This document shows positions 1 to 6,514 of a stretch of DNA of 11,193 nt, one piece after another; the first letter of the stretch is position 1; every line of letters starts with the position of its first letter. The stretch spans positions 1 through 11,193 of the forward strand of contig JAAYLF010000289.1 in the NCBI GenBank assembly GCA_012522035.1, written 5' to 3'. Origin of the DNA: Clostridiaceae bacterium (lineage in GTDB: Bacteria > Bacillota > Clostridia > UBA1212 > DUPL01). The position numbers were made by a program, and so were the translations under genes. The notes under the pieces were generated by a model. The model saw nothing but the letters and a program-made list of their open reading frames with translations. It was not told the DNA's origin and searched no databases.

Positions 1-377
1 GAATAGATAGAAGCCCTGTCCAAGGAGCCTATTGCCATGTATGCAAAAGCTGCGGCAAGCCTTTTGGCAAGAAAACCCTTGTTTGGCTCACCAAAATCCA
101 TTGACTTTGAAGTATCAAGCAAAATTCTTGTATGTAGCTGTTTTTCATCAAGATATAATTTTATAAAGAACTTTTCAAATCTTGCATAGGCATTCCAGTC
201 TATCCTTCTGTAATCATCTCCGGGAGCATACTCCCTGAAGTCTGAAAATTCCACTGTGCTGCCGTGGGATTTGGAACGCCTTCCGCCAGTGTATACGCTG
301 TTGACAGCATTTTTAAAGTGCAGGGACATGTTTTCCAACTTTGACATGAAGCTTTCATCAAAAAGTTTGTCACTCAT
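1..377 (-). CDS. DUF58-domain protein, C-terminal part cut by window edge
   Basis: The reading frame opens with ATG at 377-375 and stays open to the window edge, giving 125 residues with the 3' part missing. It carries DUF58 hallmarks: the G-G-R-R-S-K-S-H-G-S stretch at residues 31-40, then EFSDFREYAPGDDYRRIDWN (43-62), and a vWA-like MIDAS start LDTSKSM (87-93, pattern DxSxS). Members of this family are usually encoded just after a MoxR ATPase, as here, and are thought to act with it, possibly as its vWA-type partner at the membrane. The start is 1 nt after the moxR stop, and AGGGG lies about 8 nt upstream within the moxR end, so the two are probably translationally coupled. No membrane segment is visible in the part present; in full-length family members hydrophobic segments often precede this domain, so this appears to be the short soluble form. 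Family call confident; molecular function not established. Confidence 0.9.
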   Translation of the reverse strand, partial: MSDKLFDESFMSKLENMSLHFKNAVNSVYTGGRRSKSHGSTVEFSDFREYAPGDDYRRIDWNAYARFEKFFIKLYLDEKQLHTRILLDTSKSMDFGEPNKGFLAKRLAAAFAYMAIGSLDRASIY

Positions 378-378
378 A

Positions 379-1365
379 TCAAACGCCCCTGTCTGTTTCG
401 CTGATAATTCTCTCTATTACCATGTCGCTGGTCAAACCTTCAGTCATGGCTTCAAAATTCAGCGCTATTCTGTGTCTTAAGACAGGATAACTAAGCACCT
501 CAATATCCTCATATGAAACATTGTACCTTCCATTCATGAGAGCTCTTACTTTTGCACCTGAAATCAATGCCTGCGCACCTCTTGGGCTTGCTCCGAACCT
601 CAAATACTTCTTGCTGCTTGGAGCTCCTTCTTCCAAATCAGGATGCGTCCTGGTTATAAGTCTCATGGCATAATCCATAACAGGGTCTGCAACAGGAACG
701 CCTCTTGCCACTTCCCTGAGTTTCAATATGTCCTGGCCAGTTGCGACTTTCTCTGCAGTTTCGTCATTTTTCTTCTGTGTCATTCTGACTATGTTCGTAA
801 GCTCTTCAGGGGATGGGAACTTCACAAGCAGTTTAAACATGAACCTGTCCATCTGCGCTTCAGGCAATGGATAAGTGCCTTCCTGCTCAATAGGGTTCTG
901 GGTGGCCAATACAAAGAAAGGTTCATCCAGTTTTCTTGATACTCCACCAACGGTTACAGTATGCTCCTGCATTGCCTCAAGAAGTGCGGATTGCGTTTTG
1001 GGAGTCGCTCTGTTAATCTCGTCAGCCAGTACGATATTGCTGAATATCGGGCCTGGTTGGAATTTAAATACTGAATTACCCATTTCGTCCTTCACAACAA
1101 TGTTTGTACCAACCACGTCCGCTGGCATCAAATCCGGAGTAAACTGTATTCTAGAAAAAGGCAGATCAAAAACTCTGCCTATTGTCCTTACAAGTCTCGT
1201 TTTTCCAAGGCCGGGAACACCTTCAAGAAGAACATTTCCACCGGATATCATGGCAATAAGTACACCATCAATGACATCCTTCTGACCAACCATGTCCTTG
1301 GCTATCTCTTTGGAGATTTTGCCCACCAAATCATGAAATCCGTATATGTCTTTTTCAGTTATCAT
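379..1365 (-). CDS. MoxR-family AAA+ ATPase
   Basis: About 328 residues from the preferred start, the usual MoxR length. It has Walker A GVPGLGKT (residues 49-56 from this start), Walker B VLADE (112-116) followed by INRATPKTQSALLEAMQE, and the sensor-1 segment ATQNPIEQEGTYPLPEAQMDRF (split around 155-175), all diagnostic of MoxR AAA+ proteins. These are hexameric ATPases thought to act as chaperones that mature or activate partner proteins, often vWA-domain ones. The next gene is such a DUF58 protein, and the preceding gene is a membrane coiled-coil protein, so the three form an operon. Start choice: an upstream in-frame ATG at 1377 overlaps the previous stop by 1 nt but has no ribosome site, whereas the ATG at 1365 has GGAGG 5 nt upstream (1375-1371). 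I therefore take 1365. The client and cellular process are unknown. Confidence 0.95.
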   Translation of the reverse strand: MITEKDIYGFHDLVGKISKEIAKDMVGQKDVIDGVLIAMISGGNVLLEGVPGLGKTRLVRTIGRVFDLPFSRIQFTPDLMPADVVGTNIVVKDEMGNSVFKFQPGPIFSNIVLADEINRATPKTQSALLEAMQEHTVTVGGVSRKLDEPFFVLATQNPIEQEGTYPLPEAQMDRFMFKLLVKFPSPEELTNIVRMTQKKNDETAEKVATGQDILKLREVARGVPVADPVMDYAMRLITRTHPDLEEGAPSSKKYLRFGASPRGAQALISGAKVRALMNGRYNVSYEDIEVLSYPVLRHRIALNFEAMTEGLTSDMVIERIISETDRGV

Positions 1366-1370
1366 AAAGT

Positions 1371-1375
1371 CCTCC
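1371..1375 (-). promoter_or_regulatory. Shine-Dalgarno deciding the moxR start
   Basis: GGAGG on the minus strand, 5 nt before the ATG at 1365. It lies downstream of the alternative ATG at 1377, so only the shorter protein is served by it. It begins 1 nt after the stop codon of the upstream gene, which fits coupled translation. Confidence 0.8.
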
Positions 1376-1376
1376 A

Positions 1377-2900
1377 TTATTCAAGTGATGAAAAATATTT
1401 TTCTATTAAACTCCTAATATCGTCGGGTACACTTTCTCTTTCAATTGCCTGTCTTGCCTTGTTCAAATAATCCTGGAAGACTTCATCGTACGGTACGGTA
1501 CCTTCTTTCAACTCGGCTTCTCCAAGTTCGATTTTTTGCACGTTTCCGTTCTCGTCCTTTTTGCCAGGCACATATTCGTCTTCGCCATCTCCTCCAATCA
1601 GTGAAGGATCATAGATGCTGACGTCTTCCTTGGTTTCCTTTCCTTCTCCCTTGCCAGCACCGGTGCCATTTCCATTTCCTTCTCCACCTTCTCCTTCGCC
1701 TTCTCCTTGTCCTTTGCCATTACCTTCGTTCTGGCCTTCTCCTCCCTCACCCTCTCCAGGTCCGGGATTTCCGCTTTCAGACTGAACTTTTTTCAAATCT
1801 TCAAGAATCTGCTCAATATTATCAATTTCCGTGCCTTCGCCAGTCATTGTCTCTTCAAGTTTCTCGCCAAGCTCATCAAACATATCTTCCAGTTCCGACA
1901 TGTCGATTTCGCCCTTTTCAGCTGCTTCCTTAAGTTTCTCCGCCAGCTCCTTCATCTTTTCCTTAAGCTCATCTGAGGCTTTTTCAGCAGCTTTCTCAAA
2001 GGATTCTGCCAGCTCCTGAAGCTTGTCGGGAAGCTCGCTCTCCTCGGTGTCCTTAATATCTTCAAGAATATTCTCAAGCTCCTCTTTAACTTTTTCGGGA
2101 TCACCCTGTTCAATGGCTTCACCCAGATCCTTGGTGTTCTCGTTTTCTTTCAAGGAGTCTGATATGTCTTCCAGCTCTTGTTCCTTGGCTTCTTTCAAAA
2201 GTTCATCAAGTTTTTCTTTGGCTTCATTGATTGCAGAGAGATTCTTGCCGACTGATTTCTCACCCTTCAGCTTCTCCTTGAGTTCCTCCACAATCTCCAA
2301 AGCTTTCTCCTTTAATTCCGGAGTAAGGTTGGCATTCTCTATTTCCTCTTCCAGCTTTTCAATAAGATCCTCGACCTTCTCCAGTTCTTCCTGCAGCTGC
2401 TTTTCTTTTTCCAATAGTTCCTGCCTGTGCTCATTGGGCAGAAAACCAATAAGAGTAAATGCCACCATTAAGGCAAGGCAAACTGCAACAAGCCTTTTGG
2501 GAAAGCTTAGTTTCAAAAGTTTTGGCGGCAATGAGGATAGAGTGTTTATTGCGTCTTCCCTTTGCACTCTTGCAAAAGTATCCTCCTCATCCTGCAGCTC
2601 CAGCATGGTCTGAACCTTCTCATTCAAGCCAAGGCCATCCACTCTGGCAGCCACTTTATATATATTTGGCTTCAAGAGGTTGTATGCAGCAAGAATGCCT
2701 GCAGCAGTTGCGGCAAAAAATCCAACAAGGGCATGCCACAAGAATATCTTGATTGGCAGTACATGGGACAGGGCAAGTATCATAATACCCACAACCGCGC
2801 CTGCAATCAATCCAATAATTAAAGCTTTGAGGAAAGACTCCTTCTTAAGCCTTTTGAGATAAGGTTTCAATGCAATGTTTATCTGCTTTTTGTTTGTCAT
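1377..2900 (-). CDS. membrane-anchored acidic coiled-coil protein of the MoxR operon
   Basis: 507 residues, not a family I can name with certainty. Three hydrophobic segments are visible at about residues 24-45, 51-73 and 137-154, so it is probably an integral membrane protein with its long C-terminal part on one face. Residues about 157-375 are very rich in E, K and L with heptad-like spacing (for example the EEL/EKL/KEL runs), predicting an extended coiled coil. Residues 377-420 are a low-complexity Gly/Glu linker. Residues 421-507 form a more ordinary tail ending in YFSSLE, which I suspect is a small conserved domain because membrane proteins in MoxR operons often end in a similar Y-F-x-x-L stretch. 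A GGAGG at 2912-2908 lies 7 nt before the ATG. It is first in the operon with moxR and the DUF58 gene, 11 nt ahead of the preferred moxR start. It may be a membrane client or scaffold of the ATPase; this is inference from context. Confidence 0.85.
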   Translation of the reverse strand: MTNKKQINIALKPYLKRLKKESFLKALIIGLIAGAVVGIMILALSHVLPIKIFLWHALVGFFAATAAGILAAYNLLKPNIYKVAARVDGLGLNEKVQTMLELQDEEDTFARVQREDAINTLSSLPPKLLKLSFPKRLVAVCLALMVAFTLIGFLPNEHRQELLEKEKQLQEELEKVEDLIEKLEEEIENANLTPELKEKALEIVEELKEKLKGEKSVGKNLSAINEAKEKLDELLKEAKEQELEDISDSLKENENTKDLGEAIEQGDPEKVKEELENILEDIKDTEESELPDKLQELAESFEKAAEKASDELKEKMKELAEKLKEAAEKGEIDMSELEDMFDELGEKLEETMTGEGTEIDNIEQILEDLKKVQSESGNPGPGEGEGGEGQNEGNGKGQGEGEGEGGEGNGNGTGAGKGEGKETKEDVSIYDPSLIGGDGEDEYVPGKKDENGNVQKIELGEAELKEGTVPYDEVFQDYLNKARQAIERESVPDDIRSLIEKYFSSLE

Positions 2901-2930
2901 AATAAAACCTCCGCCAAGGTTGGTAAACCA

Positions 2931-2940
2931 ATTATACCAT
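2931..2940 (-). promoter_or_regulatory. extended -10 promoter of the coiled-coil/moxR/DUF58 operon
   Basis: On the minus strand the sequence ATGGTATAAT gives a consensus -10 TATAAT preceded by TG one base upstream, an extended -10 element. No good -35 is seen at 16-18 nt; the TTGACG just upstream is only 10 nt away. Start of transcription would be near 2924, about 24 nt before the start codon. No convincing terminator separates this from the lactate dehydrogenase gene upstream, so some read-through is possible. Confidence 0.6.
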
Positions 2941-3009
2941 AAATTTCGTCAAGCAGTATATTATATTCTAAATAATACCAGATAATTGCAGGGAAATAAA
3001 CAAGTTTTT

Positions 3010-4044
3010 CTAAAAACAGTTTTTGGTGTGCCCCATGTCGCAAATACCGAACTCCTCGCATCTGTAGCAAATTTCATTAACAAGAACATTGCCGTCAAAA
3101 TAGTCGCGTATGTTTTTGAGCGTGGTTTGTGCAATTGCCTGCAGTGCCTCCCTGGTCAGGAATGCCTGATGAGAAGTAACAATCACATTAGGCATGGAAA
3201 TGAGTGTGACCAGTGCGTCATCCTGAAGTATGTCGTTGGAATGGTCCTCATAGAAAAACTCTGATTCTTCCTCGTATACATCAAGACCAGCCAGTCCCAC
3301 TTTCCCGCATTTTATAGCTCTTATCAAGGCTTGTGTATCTATAAGTTGTCCTCTTGAAGTGTTGATTATGGCAACTCCATCCTTCATCTTGCTCAGAGAC
3401 TCATCATTAATCATATGTCTTGTCTCATCATTCAGCGGGCAGTGAAGGGATATGATATCCGCTTCTTTAAATATCTCATCCAGGGTCTTGTACTCAAAAT
3501 CCGCATCGGGTGACGGATACAGGTCATAGGCAATAACCTTCATGCCAAACCCTTTGCATATGTTGGCAAAAGCTCTACCTATCTTTCCTGTGCCAATTAC
3601 GCCTACGGTCTTTCCGTACAGATCGAAACCAGTAAGACCTTCCAGGCTGAAATTATGCTCCCTGGTCCTGTTGTACGCCCTGTGTATTTTGCGGTTCAGC
3701 GTAAGAAGCAGCGCCATTGCGTGTTCCGCAACCGCATTGGGAGAGTATGAAGGTACACGCGTTACGTGTACCCTTTTGTATGCGTGCTTGATATCGACAT
3801 TGTTGTATCCTGCACACCTTAACGCAACAAGACCTATGCCGTTTTCATAAAGGACGTCGATGACGTCCGCATTTATATCATCATTGACAAAAGCGCATAC
3901 AGCGTCGTAACCCTTTGTCAACTCGGCAGTATGCTTGTTTAGTTTGCTTTCAAAGTACTGTATCTCAAATTCTCCGTTATTGTACATATCGAAGAAATGT
4001 TTGTCGTATGCTTTTGTATCAAAAAAAGCTATTTTCTTTTTCAT
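3010..4044 (-). CDS. ldhA: D-lactate dehydrogenase (NAD-dependent, LdhA type)
   Basis: 344 residues from the preferred ATG at 4044. It reduces pyruvate to D-lactate with NADH, recycling NAD+ in fermentation; cytosolic. It follows E. coli LdhA closely through ALRCAGYNNVD, the HRAYNRTREHNFSLEGLTGF stretch, the nucleotide-binding GTGKIG (151-156), and the catalytic triad Arg in NTSRG (231), Glu in DVYE (258) and His in SHQAFLTREAL (292). The C-terminus is longer than in E. coli LdhA and holds four cysteines (C326, C329, C335, C343) in a C-x2-C-x5-C-x7-C pattern, coded by about 3013-3069; its role is unknown. Start choice: the upstream ATG at 4062 has no ribosome site, whereas the ATG at 4044 has GGAGG 7 nt ahead and matches the family's N-terminus. 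A related 2-hydroxyacid dehydrogenase specificity is possible but less likely given the similarity to LdhA. Confidence 0.92.
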   Translation of the reverse strand: MKKKIAFFDTKAYDKHFFDMYNNGEFEIQYFESKLNKHTAELTKGYDAVCAFVNDDINADVIDVLYENGIGLVALRCAGYNNVDIKHAYKRVHVTRVPSYSPNAVAEHAMALLLTLNRKIHRAYNRTREHNFSLEGLTGFDLYGKTVGVIGTGKIGRAFANICKGFGMKVIAYDLYPSPDADFEYKTLDEIFKEADIISLHCPLNDETRHMINDESLSKMKDGVAIINTSRGQLIDTQALIRAIKCGKVGLAGLDVYEEESEFFYEDHSNDILQDDALVTLISMPNVIVTSHQAFLTREALQAIAQTTLKNIRDYFDGNVLVNEICYRCEEFGICDMGHTKNCF

Positions 4045-4051
4045 GAAATTA

Positions 4052-4056
4052 CCTCC
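4052..4056 (-). promoter_or_regulatory. Shine-Dalgarno deciding the ldhA start
   Basis: GGAGG on the minus strand, 7 nt before the ATG at 4044. It lies inside the six-codon extension that would follow from starting at 4062, so it supports the shorter protein. Confidence 0.8.
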
Positions 4057-4082
4057 AGTCATAAAAGTTAGACTACTCTTAC

Positions 4083-4091
4083 ATTATAGCA
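4083..4091 (-). promoter_or_regulatory. extended -10 promoter of ldhA
   Basis: Minus-strand TGCTATAAT: a consensus TATAAT with the TG of an extended -10 box. No clear -35; the spacer region is T-rich. Transcription would begin near 4076, giving an untranslated leader of about 30 nt that includes the GGAGG site. It sits between the DUF503 stop codon and the ldhA start, so ldhA can be expressed independently of the gene upstream. Confidence 0.6.
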
Positions 4092-4113
4092 TTAAAATAA
4101 CAAAAAATAAAAT

Positions 4114-4395
4114 TTATAGGATTTCACGGACGATATCGACAATGTCGCCCTCCGTATTATTGTCTATGAAATTGATAACGGTATCTATAATGCTGTTTGC
4201 ATGCTTTGTTGATATGGTAACACATGCAAATCCCAATACAATTGTCTGATGGGTATCGTTTTCACTAACTTCTGCAATAGAAACGTTGAACTTGTTCCTT
4301 ACCTTGGTCACAAGACTCTTTACAATCATTCTTTTCTCCTTTAGAGAATGAACGCTTGGTACATATATTTTTACAATTACACTGCCTATTATCAC
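4114..4395 (-). CDS. DUF503 (YlxP-like) small protein
   Basis: 93 residues from the GTG at 4395. It matches the DUF503 family, to which Bacillus YlxP belongs: a short beta strand, then IYVPSVHSLKEKRMIVKSL, then RNKFNVSIAEVSENDTHQTIVLGFACVT, and a C-terminal helix. The family is small, cytosolic and of unknown function; in many Firmicutes it sits in the nusA-infB-rbfA region, which is not the case here. Start choice: an in-frame GTG at 4404 would add three residues, but the family usually begins M-[VI]-[VI]-G directly, which aligns with the GTG at 4395, and GGTGA lies 5 nt upstream of it. Neither start has a strong ribosome site. It lies upstream of ldhA on the same strand, without any evident functional link. 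Confidence 0.88.
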   Translation of the reverse strand: MIIGSVIVKIYVPSVHSLKEKRMIVKSLVTKVRNKFNVSIAEVSENDTHQTIVLGFACVTISTKHANSIIDTVINFIDNNTEGDIVDIVREIL

Positions 4396-4429
4396 AATAA
4401 TCACCCAATTAAAAAAACACTATACTTAT

Positions 4430-4458
4430 ATTATATATCCATTTTCCCTTTCGGTCAT
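4430..4458 (-). promoter_or_regulatory. promoter of the DUF503 gene
   Basis: On the minus strand, -35 ATGACC (4458-4453, four of six consensus bases), a 17-nt spacer, and a perfect -10 TATAAT (4435-4430). Predicted start near 4423, about 28 nt before the GTG at 4395. It fires away from the aro promoter about 65 nt to the right, so the region is a divergent control region. Confidence 0.6.
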
Positions 4459-4521
4459 CTGATCGTCTTGCTCGGACCAAATAATTGTGTTGCTGATGTA
4501 TGGCCCGAAATAAAAATAGAA

Positions 4522-4551
4522 TTGACACTTTCTTTTATCATGTGGTAGAAT
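4522..4551 (+). promoter_or_regulatory. promoter of the aro operon
   Basis: A perfect -35 TTGACA (4522-4527), an 18-nt spacer, and -10 TAGAAT (4546-4551) with an upstream TG (4543-4544), i.e. an extended -10. This is the strongest vegetative-type promoter in the window. Transcription would begin near 4558, leaving a leader of about 98 nt before the aroF ATG at 4656. Confidence 0.75.
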
Positions 4552-4603
4552 GATATTTAAACTCAAAACTTCCGCAGAAATCAAAGCGGTTATTAGTTCC
4601 CCC

Positions 4604-4625
4604 AATCTGTTCACCAGAACAGATT
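4604..4625 (+). promoter_or_regulatory. perfect 9-bp inverted repeat in the aroF leader
   Basis: AATCTGTTC (4604-4612) and GAACAGATT (4617-4625) are exact reverse complements separated by ACCA. The repeat lies wholly inside the predicted aro transcript, 30 nt upstream of the aroF ATG. As RNA it forms a 9-bp stem with a tetraloop; as DNA it is a good dyad for a dimeric repressor. The following ATTTCTC is too poor in T for a convincing terminator. I see no T-box or other named riboswitch sequence. A regulatory role is inferred from position. Confidence 0.55.
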
Positions 4626-4655
4626 ATTTCTCATATAGAAAATGGTGTGTGTCAA

Positions 4656-5693
4656 ATGGTATTAATATTAAGAAAAAACGCAGAAGAAAAACAACTGAAA
4701 AATTTAATAGAGTGGCTTAAGAACCAGGGTCTTGACGTGCATTTGTCAAAGGGTAGATACCAAACAATCATAGGCCTCATTGGTGATGTTAGTGCAATAG
4801 ATATTGAACTTCTAAAGGGCCTCAATATTGTGGAAAGCGTTATGCGCATTTCCGAGCCATACAAGAATGCCAACAGAAAGTTCCATCCTGACGATACTGT
4901 TCTGGATGTATGCGGCATAAAGATTGGCGGAGGACATTTCAATGTTATTGCAGGTCCATGTTCTGTTGAATCAACCGAGCAGATTATTGAAGTTGCAAAG
5001 TCAGTGAAAAAGTCAGGAGCAACCCTTTTGCGCGGTGGTGCTTTCAAACCCCGCACTTCCCCTTACGCCTTTCAGGGACATAGGGAAAAAGGCATACAAA
5101 TGCTCCTGGAAGCAAAAAAGGAAACAGGCCTTCCCATAGTAACTGAAATCATGGATGTAGGAAGCCTTCCTTTGTTTGAAGATGTGGACATAATCCAGGT
5201 TGGCGCACGCAATATGCAGAATTTTGAACTGTTGAAGGAATTGGGCATGACAAGAAAGCCAATTCTTCTAAAACGGGGACTTGCAAACACCCTTAACGAG
5301 TTTTTAATGTCAGCAGAATACATTATGGCAGGAGGCAACAGCAACGTTATCTTGTGTGAAAGAGGTATAAGGACCTTTGAAACATCAACAAGAAACACCC
5401 TTGATATTGCAGCCGTTCCACTTTTGAAGCAGTATTCCCACCTGCCCGTGCTAGTAGACCCGTCCCATGCATCCGGCATAGCACAAATAGTGCCGCCTCT
5501 TTCTTTGGCAGCCATTGCTGCAGGCGCAGACGGAATAATGGTTGAAGTCCACAATGACCCTGAGAAGGCTTTAAGCGATGGAGCTCAGTCATTGAACCCT
5601 GCACAGTTTGATGAGTTAATGCAGGACGTAAAGAAAATGCTTACTATTTTCACAGATAGAAAACTGGTAGAAATACGCGAGGAAGAAAGATGA
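4656..5693 (+). CDS. aroF: DAHP synthase with N-terminal ferredoxin-like domain
   Basis: 345 residues. It condenses phosphoenolpyruvate and erythrose 4-phosphate to DAHP, the first step of the shikimate pathway; cytosolic. Residues 1-70 form the ferredoxin-like domain seen in the Thermotoga-type enzyme (GLDVHLSKGRYQTIIGLIGD), which in that family mediates feedback inhibition. The catalytic barrel follows with AGPCSVES (99-106), LLRGGAFKPRTSPYAFQG (124-141), VGARNMQNF (182-190) and VDPSHASG (267-274). Likely metal ligands are C102, H271, E297 and D308, at nearly the same positions as in the Thermotoga enzyme. An in-frame GTG at 4647 would add M-C-Q, but the family begins at the Met at 4656. 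Unusually for this window, neither start has a recognisable Shine-Dalgarno. First gene of the aro operon; its end overlaps tyrA by 4 nt. Confidence 0.96.
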   Translation: MVLILRKNAEEKQLKNLIEWLKNQGLDVHLSKGRYQTIIGLIGDVSAIDIELLKGLNIVESVMRISEPYKNANRKFHPDDTVLDVCGIKIGGGHFNVIAGPCSVESTEQIIEVAKSVKKSGATLLRGGAFKPRTSPYAFQGHREKGIQMLLEAKKETGLPIVTEIMDVGSLPLFEDVDIIQVGARNMQNFELLKELGMTRKPILLKRGLANTLNEFLMSAEYIMAGGNSNVILCERGIRTFETSTRNTLDIAAVPLLKQYSHLPVLVDPSHASGIAQIVPPLSLAAIAAGADGIMVEVHNDPEKALSDGAQSLNPAQFDELMQDVKKMLTIFTDRKLVEIREEER

Positions 5694-6514
5694 ACATCGG
5701 GATAGTCGGCCTCGGTTTGATAGGTGGTTCCCTCGCCGGGGCCTTCAAATCCAAAACAGACCATGCCGTTTGGGGTTATGATTTGGATGAGAGAACAATC
5801 AAAAAAGCGCTGGAACTGGGCTACATCGATAAAGTGCTGGAGCAGGACCTTATTTCCGAGTGCGACATAGTGGTACTGGCCTTGTACCCAAAAAATGTTG
5901 TGAAGTTTGTCCTTGAGAACAAGGATCTCTTCAAAAGAGGGGCCATTGTTGTAGACTGCGCCGGAGTTAAAAGGTCCGTATGCGAGGAAATATGGAGGAA
6001 TACAAAAGACAGCAACTTTACTTTTGTAGGCGGGCATCCCATGGCTGGAAGACAGTTTTCTGGAATAGATTACGCCTCACCTACACTGTTCAACAAGGCC
6101 TCCATGATATTGGTACCTGAAGAAAACAAAGAATGTCCAAAAGTACTTGTTGAGCTTTTTGAAAAAATCGGCTGCTATATAACAATAACAACCAAGGAAG
6201 AACATGACGCAATGATTGCATACACATCACAGCTTGCACATGTGGTGTCAAACGCATATATAAAAAGTCCTGCCTCAAAAAAACACAAAGGTTTTTCAGC
6301 AGGCAGCTACATGGATTTGACAAGGGTTGCATACCTTAATCCGGATATGTGGACGGAGCTGTTTCTTGAAAATGCGGATAATTTGACTAAGGAAATCGAT
6401 TTTTTAATCGATAATCTTGTAAAGATAAACAAGGCCATCAAGGAAGGAGATGCCGATACAATCAGGCAGCTGCTTAAGGAAGGGGCAGACATAAAGAAGA
6501 GGGTGGATATGTAA
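5690..6514 (+). CDS. tyrA: prephenate dehydrogenase without ACT domain
   Basis: 274 residues. It oxidatively decarboxylates prephenate (NAD-dependent) to 4-hydroxyphenylpyruvate, the precursor of tyrosine. It shows the N-terminal nucleotide-binding GLGLIGGS (7-14), the family motif GHPMAG with catalytic-type His116 (115-120), and SQLAH (180-184). The length is that of the bare dehydrogenase: the C-terminal ACT domain present in Bacillus-type TyrA of about 370 residues is absent. An arogenate or dual specificity cannot be excluded by reading, but the position beside pheA and the motif favour prephenate. The ATG overlaps the aroF stop in an ATGA arrangement and has GAGGA just upstream, so translation is coupled; the stop directly abuts the aroB ATG. 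Confidence 0.94.
   Translation: MNIGIVGLGLIGGSLAGAFKSKTDHAVWGYDLDERTIKKALELGYIDKVLEQDLISECDIVVLALYPKNVVKFVLENKDLFKRGAIVVDCAGVKRSVCEEIWRNTKDSNFTFVGGHPMAGRQFSGIDYASPTLFNKASMILVPEENKECPKVLVELFEKIGCYITITTKEEHDAMIAYTSQLAHVVSNAYIKSPASKKHKGFSAGSYMDLTRVAYLNPDMWTELFLENADNLTKEIDFLIDNLVKINKAIKEGDADTIRQLLKEGADIKKRVDM

Noticed and set aside
875..1285. Plus-strand ORF of 136 residues
   Set aside because: It is antisense to the strongly conserved core of MoxR and has no family resemblance of its own.
2023..2613. Plus-strand ORF of 196 residues, almost all Ser and Phe
   Set aside because: It is the antisense of the E/K/L-rich coiled-coil gene; reverse-reading GAA/GAG/AAG codons gives Ser/Phe/Leu runs. No ribosome site and no recognisable domain.
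2941..3009. Possible terminator after ldhA
   Set aside because: Only an AT-rich imperfect pairing (TATTAT with ATAATA) and no T-run after a GC stem, so no terminator can be supported.
4426..4614. Minus-strand ORF of 62 residues in the divergent intergenic region
   Set aside because: It would run across both promoters, has no good ribosome site and no recognisable motif.
4558..4655. T-box or trp-type attenuator upstream of aroF
   Set aside because: The leader is too short for a T-box, lacks its conserved antiterminator sequence, and has no terminator-like T-run.
4550..4723. Plus-strand frame of 57 codons starting at the aro promoter and overlapping aroF
   Set aside because: Its ATG lies inside the -10 box, upstream of the predicted transcription start, and its end overlaps conserved aroF coding sequence.
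5072..5554. Minus-strand ORF of 160 residues inside aroF
   Set aside because: Antisense of the conserved DAHP synthase barrel, no ribosome site or domain.
6395..6412. ATCGATT and AATCGAT inverted repeat with a TTTT loop near the end of tyrA
   Set aside because: Seven weak base pairs within coding sequence for E-I-D-F-L-I-D; likely chance from repeated Ile-Asp codons.
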